From Atriophallophorus winterbourni (lineage: Eukaryota > Platyhelminthes > Trematoda > Plagiorchiida > Microphallidae), in contig JACCGJ010026067.1 of the NCBI GenBank assembly GCA_013407085.1, forward strand, positions 1-64,000: a stretch of DNA of 64,000 bases. The letters are read 5' to 3'. A program made the position numbers and the translations under genes. The notes beneath the pieces are model-generated. The model did no database searches. It saw only the letters and a list, made by a program, of their open reading frames with translations, and had not been told where the DNA came from. Of this stretch, positions 55,901-64,000 are shown piece by piece; positions within the stretch are counted from its first letter, which is position 1; each line of letters opens with the position of its first letter.

Positions 55901-58900
55901 TTCGATTATACCATATCCTCGACATTCAACCGCGGTTTGTTCTCAGTAGTTCTAGTATCAGTGGCTAATTAACAGTTCGTTTACCACAGCCCATAAAACG
56001 CACGCACGAAGGTCCCGGACAACAACCTCTTCTGCAAATAAAAAAATCAAACAGATTCTTAGCCGATAGAATCCATTAGGGATGGGTGCCGAATTATGGG
56101 CATAACACATTCCTAGCATGCGAATTTAAGTTTGTCTCAAACGTTCTAGCTCACATGGACACGTTTCCCCAGTGGCTGCACCAACCTCGTCCACCCATTT
56201 AGAAAATGACTTCAACGAACCTGTATCCAAGTGTCAAAGCACATTACTGGTGTACCCGATTTTATCTGATTCAATTTGAAAATATTTCACAAAATGTTCC
56301 AAAACAACATTTCGCTTCATGCAAATGGTTTATTATCATCGTTCCAATGGACACTACCGATTGACTACATTAGGACTTAAGCGAATCACAATCTGTTTTA
56401 AGTGCTCAATGAAAATAAATTATATTAGCCCACAAAAGTTTGTATTATCTACATTCATGAATTTTTCCTTCTGGCGTACTTGCCAAAAGAAGGCTGCTGT
56501 TAAGCAATGGTGCAACAATTTGCCTCGTTAATATGGTGTGTATAATGTATTATGGATATTATTCACTTTAATATCAGTTCATAGAGGACATTTTCGCATG
56601 TTTTTGAATCAATCATTTCGTTCTTTCCTCTATTCAAGCGGTTCGATTACTGATCTTGAAATAAAGGTGGTCGCGTTTATTGAAAATCTATCACCAAGTT
56701 TGATAATCTTACTTACGTGTGTAGACGTGGTTTTTATCACTATTTCAAAAGAAGATGAAGCAGGATAGACAAAGCTTACGTCGAAAGAATTCGATATTTC
56801 AACTTAAGACTAATTTTGAAAGAACAAAACAAATTCTCTACAAACCACATATTAAATATATTCGCAGCAAATGTTTATATAATATCAACGAGAAAATTTG
56901 ACCGTAATAGTTCTATAAGAAGATCCTTTGTACTATTATATCTTGATGCGATTGAAATAAATGACCTTCGATATAGGGATGTTCTGGAAGACAATAAAAT
57001 GTACTCTAAGTATTTTGTTCATTCAAATTATTTTCAATTTAAGAAATTTGAGAGCCTCTGAACTAGACTGTCATTTATTTATCAAAGCGCCTCCAAAACG
57101 TTTTTTAAAAACATCCCTTTTATTCCCAGATCATTTTACCTTCCTTTCGGATCCATCGGGTGCACTGATCCCGAGCAAATTCGACCTGTACCTGAAAGAT
57201 CTTCTTCGACTTCCGATCAGCGTTTTTGAAGGACCAAACTTTTCGTACACACAACAAGCGGTGCAAAGCATTATATCGGGCGTGAGTTGGAACTCATTGG
57301 TTCACGATGTTCAAAGGGTTGATTACTATCCACACTTGAGTCGATATGCCATTGAATTCTAATTGATTACAAGTTCGAACTGGTTTAAAGTTGATCACTG
57401 CGTTACTTATATTCCTTTCTCGGTTACTTAGTGCTGGACCTCTTCAATCGGAGGGAGTCGATCTTGGTCTAGGGAACCTTGAAACAGCGTTAAAGTGAGA
57501 GTTGAAAATTTCCTTCAATTCTGCAGGACATCTGCTTTTAAACAATGAAAGTAGAGATTGAAGCCTATTATTGGTGCTGCAACGTGCAAGAACACACTAG
57601 TTGTAGCGTACTTGAATTTGTTCTCCGAGCTTGTTGATTTTGCATCGGACGTTTCGTTGCCAGACTAGGCAACATCTTCAGCGATTGTTGGCAAATTGAC
57701 TGCTCGAAGTGGCACTGACGATTGTATTTGGCCGGTCGACCACTGGTCACGTGATCGCATGTGATTGATTGATTGATTGGCTGCCTTTTCGGTTCTTCGT
57801 CTCAGTCGCATCCGTGCGTAGATGTCGTCCAAGCTCACGTGTTCGTTGATCGATCGTTCACCGGAGTGCTAGGCTCGGAGAACAAATTCAAGTACGCTAC
57901 AGCAACGACCCGAGCTACAAATATTCCAAACAATACTAACACACTAGTTATTTGAAATGGAATATTAATGAAAACGCATCACTCTTTTGGAGTTGTTCAC
58001 CAGAGAATTTAGTCCTCATGCAATCGAGACACCAATTCAGGAATTAACAATAACAAGGATCAATGATACCTACGTCATGCGCTTAAATCACAGTTTTTGT
58101 TTCTTAACAAACTCAGCGCCTATCATGGCTTTCGCATGTTTGACTCGATCTCGGATTGATCAGATAAACTTGAATACTGCACACACTGAAATCCTTGGTT
58201 CAACGGTGATTGAGTATCGCTGCTAAATTCACTTACATGACTCTGGTTTCCAGCCCGTTTTCAACGGAGCTATCTTTCGTCAAGAAACAACGATCTTCAG
58301 AACATTTTGTGTGCATACTTGGCACCACCGAATGTATAAAACGAACCACGTAGCATTCACATCAGTATAGGTTAGTAAGCACCAAATACAAATCCTGGTC
58401 TAAGTAAAAAATGCGCTAGTACTACCAGTTTGATTAGATGCCCTTAAAGTGTGTCAGTATCAATTTCGTGAAGATAATTTCCCTTATATCTCAATTGTAC
58501 TAACCGGTAGATCTTGACTGATTTAACGACCTTAAACTTCATTGATACACGCTTACTATGTGGTATGAATAGTATTGACCACCAATATATTGTGGTAATC
58601 ACATCCCCTTCCCTTAACACAATTATCATGACATTTTCACTTCATCAGCGCTAATCACATGAATTTGAAATTGTTGGCAAATATACCGTGGTTCATGAAG
58701 AAATAACATAAATAAATCACATTAGTGTCTCCTATGAATTTTATTGACGAATATAAAGCCTGAATCATTGTTCCGTATGTTTGACAAGAAAAAAACACGC
58801 GTTTACAATAGCTTAAACCATGCTGCTCCGTCTATGTATCTAATGGGAAAAGACGTTTATTTTCCCTAAAAACTCAATATCTTTAGAGATATTACGACTC

Positions 58901-61900
58901 TATGTCAACATTGATTTGAATTATTTGGCGCGAAAACTATGATTATAATTTGATCATTACATGTTTATTTTTTGATCAAATTGCATATTTTCTCCCTTCA
59001 TTCTCATTGGTCCATCGAGTCCTTGACGCGGTTTTAATGTGCTATTTTTCAAGGTTATTCCCTTTTACATTCTATGCCTATATATATGGATGAGTAAACC
59101 ATGTTTGTTATTATTGGAAGTGAGCTGCCATACGAACTTCTCTGAAGCCTTGGTCTTCTCTCTAAATAGTCGATTGGGCAATAGTCGTGGGAAGCATATC
59201 CGGGTGCATTATTAGCTCCATATCAAGAACGTAACAGTATCATCCTCTAGCAATCCATACCTTGAAATCGAAAGTAATAGATTTCCCGGAATGTGGACGC
59301 ATAATCAGGAACCTTGTGACTTGTAAGGTGCAAACTTGGACCCAAATTCAATTCATACAATCATAGTAACACAAAAACTTACGGGGTGTAAATAACACTA
59401 AACGCAATCAGTTAATGAGGATAGTTGTGTACACGTTTGTTGCTTGGACATGGCTACAACTCCGACCGCATTGACAAGACTTTAAATCTGTTAAAGTCAC
59501 CGGATTGCATGTGATCACGTGATTGAAAAAGGTTGGTTGTACCTAACATCTTCGCCCACTATTGTTCAATAATCCCGAAGCAAGCGGAAACTGTTTGGGC
59601 CGTTCTTACCTGAAAGTGTAAAGATCACGAAACCGGTTGCGAGTTATGCGATTGCAAGTTGTGAAATGGAACACTCTAGAATGCAACTCCATATCGCTAT
59701 GAAGTATCCGACTTAGCTCCTTGGATGAATTTCTAATCGGGTGTATGATGCAACGATGCCATGAGCTCCGCTGATCAAAACCTTCATAGCTCAGAACCTT
59801 TGAAGGCTGCAGTCGGAATACACGATTGGCTCTGAACCCTCCTAGTACCCCATTGATCTCGGTTTATAGTAACACAGTTCAGGAAAATAACCACTTCAGC
59901 GTTATACCATGTCTAGTAAGTGCCGATCGAAAAAGAAATGTGAACCCAAAAATATTTTGTATTAAAATGACGATTGTAGTGTTAAGTTGTTGGACACATG
60001 ATGCAGCATGTATTATCTACGGCTGAACAGGTTACAATATTATCGGAAACAAGGCTTTATTAATTGGCTCAAGTTCATACGCTTTCTTTTTTCAGAAGTC
60101 CAAGAATATTCTTGTCGAGGAATTCCTGGAACGTATGTGTGCGGAACCTGGTTCAAAACTCCTTGTTTGGCTGACTATATTTCATCGACTCGCCTCGGTG
60201 GAAGGAGGTGCGTTTTCAATGGAGTAGCTTTACTCATTCTTACTAGTCAGTAGTACATTTCGTTGTAATTCAATTCCACCCTGTTTACCTTGCTCACTCA
60301 ACACACAGTTCGCCACAGTGTGCGCTGTGAAGGCTGTAAGCGCGAACCCATTCACGGATTACGCTACAAATGCACGCGGTGTACACACTACAATCTGTGC
60401 CAGGATTGCTTCTGGACCGGGGTGACCACCGAGCAGCACACAAACGCACACGACGTGAAGGAATACAGTTCCGATTCGGTAAGTTACGTAAATTGCTCAA
60501 TTCAACATCTACAACTGCAGTGAGACTATTCTTGTAGAAGGTGATTTCACTTATGATGATGGACATGTTTCAGTCATAATGTCACACTCGTGAATGGAGA
60601 TGGCACAAACCCGAGACCAATTTGACTAACTGTTTGATTATTGATCACCGCATTAAACGTTGTGGAAGTGATTGTTACTCGGAAAGTATTGGTACAACAC
60701 GCTGAAGGTGTGGACAAAATTTGCTCTAGAGTACATCCTCCATTACCTTCGATATTGAGAAGCGAACCAAATAATGTTTGTCGAGTTTGAACGGCGGGTG
60801 CAGTAACAAACTTTGAAGAGCTCAGTCTTGCGTTTCCACGAAGTGTGTTGTAGTACAATAGGACAAGCTATGACAAGAAACCTTGTTTAATAACTCATTA
60901 CTCAACTGTAAATGACTTCTTTGAAAAAAATAATGTCACCATCAGTCAAACGAGGCCACCATGCTCAGTGTTCAAGACTATTCTGTGAGTTCGCTCAAAG
61001 AAGAACGCGCGTTTTGAGTGGAATGTTTTAAGAAAGAAAAAAAGCTTCATGGGAAAATATTCTACTTTAATGTTCCATGCAAAAACGATGCACAATCACG
61101 AACCAGTTAAAAAATATTATAAAATATTAAAGAGTCAAATGTTTCCGTAATTGATCAGTGACAAAAGCCTTTTGACAGGGATAGTCTGAAGCGAATGAGA
61201 TGTATGATCACCGATATGGTGACGTTTTAGATGGCAATATGATATGTTTTGATTGAGTAATCGATAAAGATTTAGCTAGTTCGTATTGAAGTCGGCGTGG
61301 AAATATCGGTGAGAATATTAGTCGTAAATCGATTAGAATAAGAAAAGTGTCGTTTCAAAATAATTTCCAATATTCTTTCATAGGAAGCAGAACTTACACG
61401 ACAAATTCTTTGAAAGGAGCGTGAGAAACGTTGCAAGAATAGATTACAGAAGATAATATAAAATGCGAGAGAGGATGGAGTGAGCGATCGGTTTAATCTG
61501 AACGCTACGAGACCGAAGACGAAACGCCTAAAGTGGGAGACACCATACATTTAATAACTAAAGAATTCAGATAATGAAGCTAGGATAAGTTATAGGAAAT
61601 GGTGACACCTAGATATCTGCGAAGATTCCCTCTACCTAGGTATGTGGATTTGATTCTAGGTGGCTGAAGATCGCTACACAAATCGTCACGCTTATCGCTA
61701 CTCAAATTAGTAAACACAAGTTCTAAAGAGTTGTTTTTAGGTACAGCGCATCCAATGATCACACCCACAACGTATTTGCGACGAAACGTTATAGAACAAA
61801 TAATAATGTTAAAAAGAAAATGCATCTTGAAGGACTTGTTTCCCATTTGGGAGTAAGGAAGAACGTAGTCCGTTGGCTTCGACTCTTTAAAATACAGCCC

Positions 61901-64000
61901 CGAACATCAACATATAACATTTTAGTATTGATTAGTTTGAACTTGGGGGAACATCTACCACCTCCACTACTCGGCATATTATTTACTGCGAATGCATTGC
62001 TCTCAGACACAGACGAACACAAACTCACCATACTACGCTCGCAAGTGAATTCACAGTGCAAGCGTTTTACTTTGCTTTAGAACACAAAAGCGAATTAAAT
62101 GATACGGATTTAAAAGAATTTTCAAGAATCACCCTCACATTGTCCTTGGTTGTTTCTAGTGTAAGAGTTATTCTGCTTACTGAGAGCGCTTTATATGCAA
62201 ATTCTAGCTCAGTCTCCGAGTTCGAAATGAAATATTCCAACTATCTGGGACAATTCACGATTTGACCAGAGCGATTGATGATGCAATAATTGTTGACTAA
62301 CCTCAAATATTCTAAAACGTTTGCGATGAAAACAAATTCGTGGCGATACTTGGGTCCTGCGTTGATACATGTACGTGTATGTGCAAATATGTTTTCGTAA
62401 ATGGCGATGTACAACTTTCTATGAGGATTAACTCAGCGAAGTCCTGTTTAGTTGTTCAATGGCGTTGAATAAGTTATATAATTCTTTGATGGGGAACAAG
62501 CTGCTTTCTAATTTTGCAGCTCGGCAACCATTTGGCATTCTCATGTACGCATGGCAGTCAAATTCTTCAGTGGATCTCTCAGTGTTCGGGAATGCAGGAA
62601 GTCTGAAAAACAGTTTACGGGTGCGAGGAATTCTAATACCTTCGTCCAAGCTACTAAATGCACATAAACACCCAGTCCTGAGCAATGCAACAAATTGACA
62701 AGTGGAGGAAAACCCGTAGGGGTATGCTTGAAGAGGAAAAAATTGGCTTTATTCGTATACACTAATTTCAGCAATTAGAATAATTTCACGACAAAATTAA
62801 AAGTATGACGAACAGGTCACGACCTCAGGTTACAATTTGTAACCTCTTGTCCGTATTGTTTGATAACTTTAATTCATGATCCCGCTTATTAACAAATGCT
62901 GTAACGGAACTTTTTTGGACAAAAGCTTCAATATAAATTCCGGAATCATGTAATTTTGTTTAAACATTGAGCGTCTAAAATTGACCTCCGTTGATACGTA
63001 AACATGATGAATTTGGTATTCAGATAGCGTTAAAATGTATCGACCAAACGAATAAAAACGTGAGGAGAAATTAATTTAATGCACAGTCGATTTGAAGGCT
63101 CCGCAAAAGTGCATTGTTTGCCTTTCGAGCCTGTGTCAACCTCGTAAGGACGTGATTCGAGATTTGACCCCGATTGACCTGCACAAATATTACCTCATTC
63201 TACGAAAATAGCAAGTAAGATCCAAGTATCATGTGTCTTTTAGAAGATATCCGAAAAAGGGTCTTTATCAATTACAGAATTGCCGTTTCAAAGGGTGTTT
63301 AACCGACAATCACGATAAATATATATTCGATTACATTTGAACCATTTGGTTGATTTTCATCTGTAGTTTACCTTGGCTTTCTCATTGCACTCACACTACT
63401 CCGTTTCCAGAAATCCCATTCTCGCCAATTCGGCCATTCGCTTCGAAAGTCATTTCAACTATCAAAATTTACTAGCGGTACCCCTCGGGAAATCAAGCCG
63501 TCATCAACTGAGAAATTTCCAGCGAGTGGCGAAAGTCGACGACCTCCTTTGAACGCCATCATTGAGTGGAATTCCGCGCCCGCCAACGTTAACTTGACCG
63601 AGAACAACAGCGCTCACGCGATGAACAACGCGTTGACGGATTTGGGAATGTTCAATCAAACACGGATTCCGACCGTACACACCAATGCTATCAGAACACC
63701 TTTACTAAACACCACCAGAAGCCCAGTTCCACATCGTCGTCTACAACAACTGAATCCACTCTTCCTCTCCTCTCCAATCAATCAAAGGCCACGCGGCATT
63801 CCTCAAGACATCACGTCGTTCAATCAAGCAAACCCCAGCATGGGTAAGCAATCACTTGGTAACCGCAAATATTGAATACTGAATGTGTTCTAATTTGTAC
63901 GTATCGTTTGTCTTATAGTGCAAACAGTTCACGATATTCCAACGAGTCCTGGATACCAGATGACAACGAAAAACGCAGTCGGCGAACCTAATCAGGAACC
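43639..64000 (+). CDS. Dyb: Dystrobrevin orthologue (3' part outside window)
   Basis: Exons: 43639/43665-43953, 45655-45735, 50440-50772 (with a duplicate at 52175-52507), 57130-57281, 60096-60207, 60309-60478, 63411-63843 and 63919-64000 (partial). Every donor is GT, every acceptor AG, and phases fit throughout (1,1,1,0,1,0,1). The protein follows the dystrobrevin order: N-terminal extension, first EF-hand region, second EF-hand region, ZZ finger and linker. It starts just before the EF-hands and lacks WW and spectrin repeats upstream, which fits dystrobrevin, not dystrophin. RTACKLRYIQ matches dystrobrevin's RTACKLRFVQ. Dystrobrevin is a cytoplasmic scaffold that binds dystrophin and syntrophins at the muscle membrane. 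The syntrophin-binding and coiled-coil parts must lie beyond 64000. Confidence 0.9.
44590..44885 (-). mobile_element. RTE LINE 5' leader, inverted copy in dystrobrevin intron 1
   Basis: The reverse complement of this segment repeats the leader at about 40650-40910, for example gttagcccgggagggca versus gttagcctgggagggca and ggaaaccctgattttaaaac versus ggaaaaccctgattccaaac. No coding part of the element is present next to it, so it is a fragment. Confidence 0.7.
45655..45735 (+). CDS. Dyb: Dystrobrevin exon: start of first EF-hand region
   Basis: An 81-nt symmetric exon between acceptor cttttcag and donor GTAAGC. It encodes MRQFDSIRFAAYRTACKLRY then IQQRTL, matching the dystrobrevin segment RIRLSTYRTACKLRFVQ. 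Phase 1 at both ends fits the neighbours. This short exon is the strongest single proof that the gene is a dystrobrevin. Confidence 0.9.
46505..46547 (-). ncRNA. Hammerhead-ribozyme-like core (minus-strand copy)
   Basis: Minus reading: CTGATGA (46542-46536), stem II GTG/CAC closed around loop AAAACAG (535-523), GAAA (522-519), palindrome ACCGGT (519-514) and triplet GTC (515-513) before GTGG. This copy has the best stem II, including the canonical G-C closing pair, but stem I is weak because the upstream bases (TTTC) hardly pair with GTGG. Confidence 0.5.
46571..46790 (+). mobile_element. Internally deleted CR1-like fragment (copy O)
   Basis: The frame contains LESRENCILGVNYHSHTSSD then AHDERLLEIMRNAGNLSGAQ, the endonuclease block of copy I (about 22625-22755). 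Right after AQLLI the sequence jumps to the 3' end of the element with the (TTGAATC) tail, so about 2.5 kb is missing inside. Confidence 0.7.
46785..46900 (+). repeat. Hammerhead-bearing repeat in dystrobrevin intron 2 (copy 3)
   Basis: The blocks agaaccctat, aaatctgatcttact and the core match the 13.4-kb copy. Core: CCAT, CTGATGA (46837-46843), GAAA (46857-46860), ACCGGT (46860-46865), triplet GTA, then GTGG (46867-46870), which pairs with CCAT using one G-U pair. Stem II (CTGC...GCCA) is poor. Confidence 0.55.
47911..47951 (+). ncRNA. Hammerhead-ribozyme-like core (copy 4)
   Basis: TTAC, CTGATGA (47918-47924), a mismatched stem II region, GAAA (47938-47941), ACCGGT (47941-47946), triplet GTC, then GTGG (47948-47951). 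Stem I is two Watson-Crick plus two G-U pairs. The flanks ggcgcgtgtgtgatggaaat resemble the copy at 51760. Probably inactive. Confidence 0.45.
48361..48487. repeat. Left arm of inverted repeat flanking a PLE fragment
   Basis: This 127-bp block contains gacacagaagcttgtcaggc and gtcaggacagggaacatgat. Its inverted copy is at 49043-49170. By eye the arms agree at most positions, with scattered substitutions. Confidence 0.7.
48748..49017 (-). mobile_element. Second-family Penelope-like element, GIY-YIG C-terminal fragment
   Basis: The minus reading REYQSFIRDSALAEHVLDTG, then HSVDLDNVAILRRGIKPYSE and RLHAEAVEIAKAG, has the pattern SALAEH...TGH...R..RL..E that follows the catalytic GIY-YIG core in PLE proteins. 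It differs clearly from the 3-5 kb PLE. The fragment sits between two inverted 127-bp arms in dystrobrevin intron 2. Confidence 0.65.
49043..49170. repeat. Right arm of inverted repeat flanking a PLE fragment
   Basis: Inverse of 48361-48487, with one base more. The pair plus the PLE fragment form a structure resembling the palindromic insertion at 2.9-5.7 kb. Confidence 0.7.
49411..49447 (+). repeat. Degenerate hammerhead-like motif (copy 5)
   Basis: CCGATGA (one change from CTGATGA), GTGCACCCAGTAT, GAAA and tggatcgtg. The palindromic stem III is lost. Confidence 0.4.
49990..51644. repeat. Tandem duplication, unit 1
   Basis: It matches unit 2 (51725 onward) at an offset of 1735 bp through the EF-hand exon, with smaller offsets later because of indels. 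The unit contains a degraded hammerhead repeat, a B-box-like tgggttcaaacccag (50090), the exon and about 870 bp of intron. It ends at the N gap, exactly where unit 2 runs on into unique sequence. Confidence 0.85.
50440..50772 (+). CDS. Dyb: Dystrobrevin EF-hand exon, copy 1
   Basis: A 333-nt exon between acceptor cgttcacag and donor GTGAGT. It encodes FVELWRVVETFRDFGLNQV ... LLSCVYNQI ... MMCWLVHALDICATGRLMVN ... VALSTLANAKPTEKFR. It corresponds to the helical first EF-hand region (Pfam EF-hand_2). The calcium-binding loop residues are not canonical, as in other dystrobrevins. It starts and ends in phase 1, so it can be skipped or combined with copy 2 without a frameshift. Confidence 0.9.
51645..51664. 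other. Assembly gap of 20 N
   Basis: Twenty undetermined bases. The gap separates the two copies of the duplicated unit, so the local order and copy number depend on scaffolding. Confidence 0.99.
51725..53346. repeat. Tandem duplication, unit 2
   Basis: Diverged copy of unit 1, with substitutions and short indels in the non-coding parts but no amino-acid change in the exon. Hammerhead remnants at 51733-51760 (CTCATGT, GACAGCAC, GAAA, ACCGGT, GTC-like) are clearer here than in unit 1. Confidence 0.85.
52175..52507 (+). CDS. Dyb: Dystrobrevin EF-hand exon, copy 2
   Basis: The protein is identical to copy 1 over the whole exon, although the bases differ at a few silent sites (for example ctctcctgtgtg versus ctctcatgcgtg). 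Splice sites and phase are the same. It lies 1735 bp downstream in a second unit of a tandem duplication, beyond a 20-N gap. It may be a real second exon or the other haplotype of copy 1. Confidence 0.8.
53600..53650. repeat. (AT)n/(GATA)n microsatellite
   Basis: A short AT run followed by gata/gatg tetranucleotides in dystrobrevin intron 3. Confidence 0.8.
54882..55772 (-). mobile_element. CR1-like LINE 3' fragment in dystrobrevin intron 3 (copy Q)
   Basis: The minus strand matches copy J, including LSFNPAKCKMLWIGKFLHHA and a 3' tail of GAACTCA units (the inverse of TGAGTTC, at 54882-54900). The plus-strand frame 54813-55277 is its antisense and is not a gene. The fragment has frameshifts and is 5'-truncated. 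Confidence 0.8.
55773..57129. other. Dystrobrevin intron 3, right part
   Basis: Short frames at 56319-56531 and 56816-57061 have no domain I recognise. The sequence is AT-rich and ends with the polypyrimidine tract before the exon at 57130. Confidence 0.45.
57130..57281 (+). CDS. Dyb: Dystrobrevin exon: second EF-hand region, part 1
   Basis: A 152-nt exon between acceptor tattcccag and donor GTGAGT. With the last base of the previous exon it gives YHFTFLSDPSGALIPSKF, then YLKDLLRLPISVFEGPNFSY and TQQAVQSIISG. This matches dystrobrevin RYIFSMISDSSG ... LPTAVFEGPSFGYTEQS (Pfam EF-hand_3). It ends at a codon boundary. Confidence 0.92.
57282..60095. other. Dystrobrevin intron 4
   Basis: No exon was found by motif. 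A (TGAT)n stretch lies at about 57763-57780. A decayed hammerhead motif (CTGAAAG ... GAAACCGGTTGCG) is at 59610-59645. The frames 57987-58226 and 59826-60026 have no recognisable domain. Confidence 0.5.
60096..60207 (+). CDS. Dyb: Dystrobrevin exon: second EF-hand region, part 2
   Basis: A 112-nt exon between acceptor tttttcag and donor GTGCGT. It reads KSKNILVEEFLERMCAEPGS then KLLVWLTIFHRLASVEG, matching the dystrobrevin segment QCLVWLPLLHRLANVEN. It ends in phase 1, which the ZZ exon requires. Confidence 0.9.
60309..60478 (+). CDS. Dyb: Dystrobrevin exon: ZZ zinc finger
   Basis: A 170-nt exon between acceptor caacacacag and donor GTAAGT. It encodes HSVRCEGCKREPIHGLRYKC, then TRCTHYNLCQDCFWTG, and HTNAHDVKEYSSDS. 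The Cys pairs CxxC, CxxC and CxxC and the two late His give a complete ZZ-type zinc site (Pfam ZZ), which together with the EF-hands mediates partner binding in the dystrophin family. Confidence 0.95.
60479..63410. other. Introns after the ZZ exon
   Basis: AT-rich intron between the ZZ and linker exons. Overlapping frames on both strands (61272-61550, 61580-62080, 62428-62774) have no motif and look like chance. An unseen small exon is possible, but the phases of the flanking exons already join correctly. Confidence 0.5.
63411..63843 (+). CDS. Dyb: Dystrobrevin exon: post-ZZ linker
   Basis: A 433-nt exon between acceptor gtttccag and donor GTAAGC. It begins KSHSRQFGHSLRKSFQ, matching the conserved KSPAKKLTNALSKSLS that follows ZZ in dystrobrevins. 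The remaining 125 residues are Asn/Thr/Pro-rich, without a domain, and probably disordered. Confidence 0.85.
63919..64000 (+). CDS. Dyb: Dystrobrevin next exon, truncated by the window
   Basis: The acceptor tcttatag ends at 63918. The exon reads on in frame (VQTVHDIPTSPGYQMTTKN) to the end of the window. It belongs to the linker before the syntrophin-binding helices. Confidence 0.75.

Noticed and set aside
57130..60478. Dystrophin rather than dystrobrevin
   Set aside because: The exon before the EF-hands carries RTACKLR, as in dystrobrevins, and no WW domain or spectrin repeats were found upstream. An alternative first exon of a longer gene to the left cannot be fully excluded.
61272..62774. 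Several overlapping frames in the intron after the ZZ exon
   Set aside because: Both strands are open over the same bases, with no motif; the exon phases on either side already join.

Overview
The window is eukaryotic, intron-rich and repeat-rich. It most likely comes from a parasitic flatworm, probably a digenean trematode. The evidence is the repeat set (CR1-like LINEs with a PHD-like ORF1, an RTE LINE, Penelope-like elements with a GIY-YIG domain, a decayed Gypsy element, hAT and Mutator-like DNA transposons), a gene with schistosome-style micro-exons, and short repeats with a hammerhead-ribozyme-like core. There are no bacterial-style operons, rRNA genes, complete tRNAs or CRISPR arrays. 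Species was not determined.

Layout. 1-9.2 kb: minus-strand CR1 fragments and one Penelope-like element (PLE) split by a second, palindromic PLE copy (987-bp arms, 13-bp target duplication). 9.8-12.2 kb: a decayed Mutator-like transposase. 12.2-18.8 kb: low-content DNA with hammerhead-like repeats and small LINE fragments. 18.9-20.8 kb: Gypsy pol remnants. 21.0-25.3 kb: a nearly full-length but frameshifted CR1. 27.2-29.9 kb, minus strand: a predicted micro-exon gene with a TATA box, a signal-peptide exon and 30, 21, 30 and 30-nt exons, all symmetric in phase 1. 31.2-34.2 kb: two LINE 3' fragments. 34.3-40.0 kb, minus strand: a CR1 ORF2 interrupted by a 2767-bp hAT transposon with 15-bp terminal inverted repeats and an 8-bp target duplication. 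40.6-43.3 kb: an old RTE LINE.

43.6-64.0 kb, plus strand: the main host gene, a dystrobrevin orthologue. Seven distinct exons are recognised from the N-terminal extension through both EF-hand regions and the ZZ zinc finger, plus a partial exon running off the end. Splice phases agree at every junction. The 333-nt EF-hand exon occurs twice, in two diverged 1.7-kb units separated by a 20-N assembly gap, so it is either a real tandem exon duplication or two haplotypes placed side by side.

The two host genes have no evident functional link. Dystrobrevin is a cytoplasmic scaffold of the dystrophin complex at muscle and nerve membranes. The micro-exon gene would encode a very small secreted peptide. 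Most of the remaining sequence is layered mobile DNA, including insertions inside the dystrobrevin introns.
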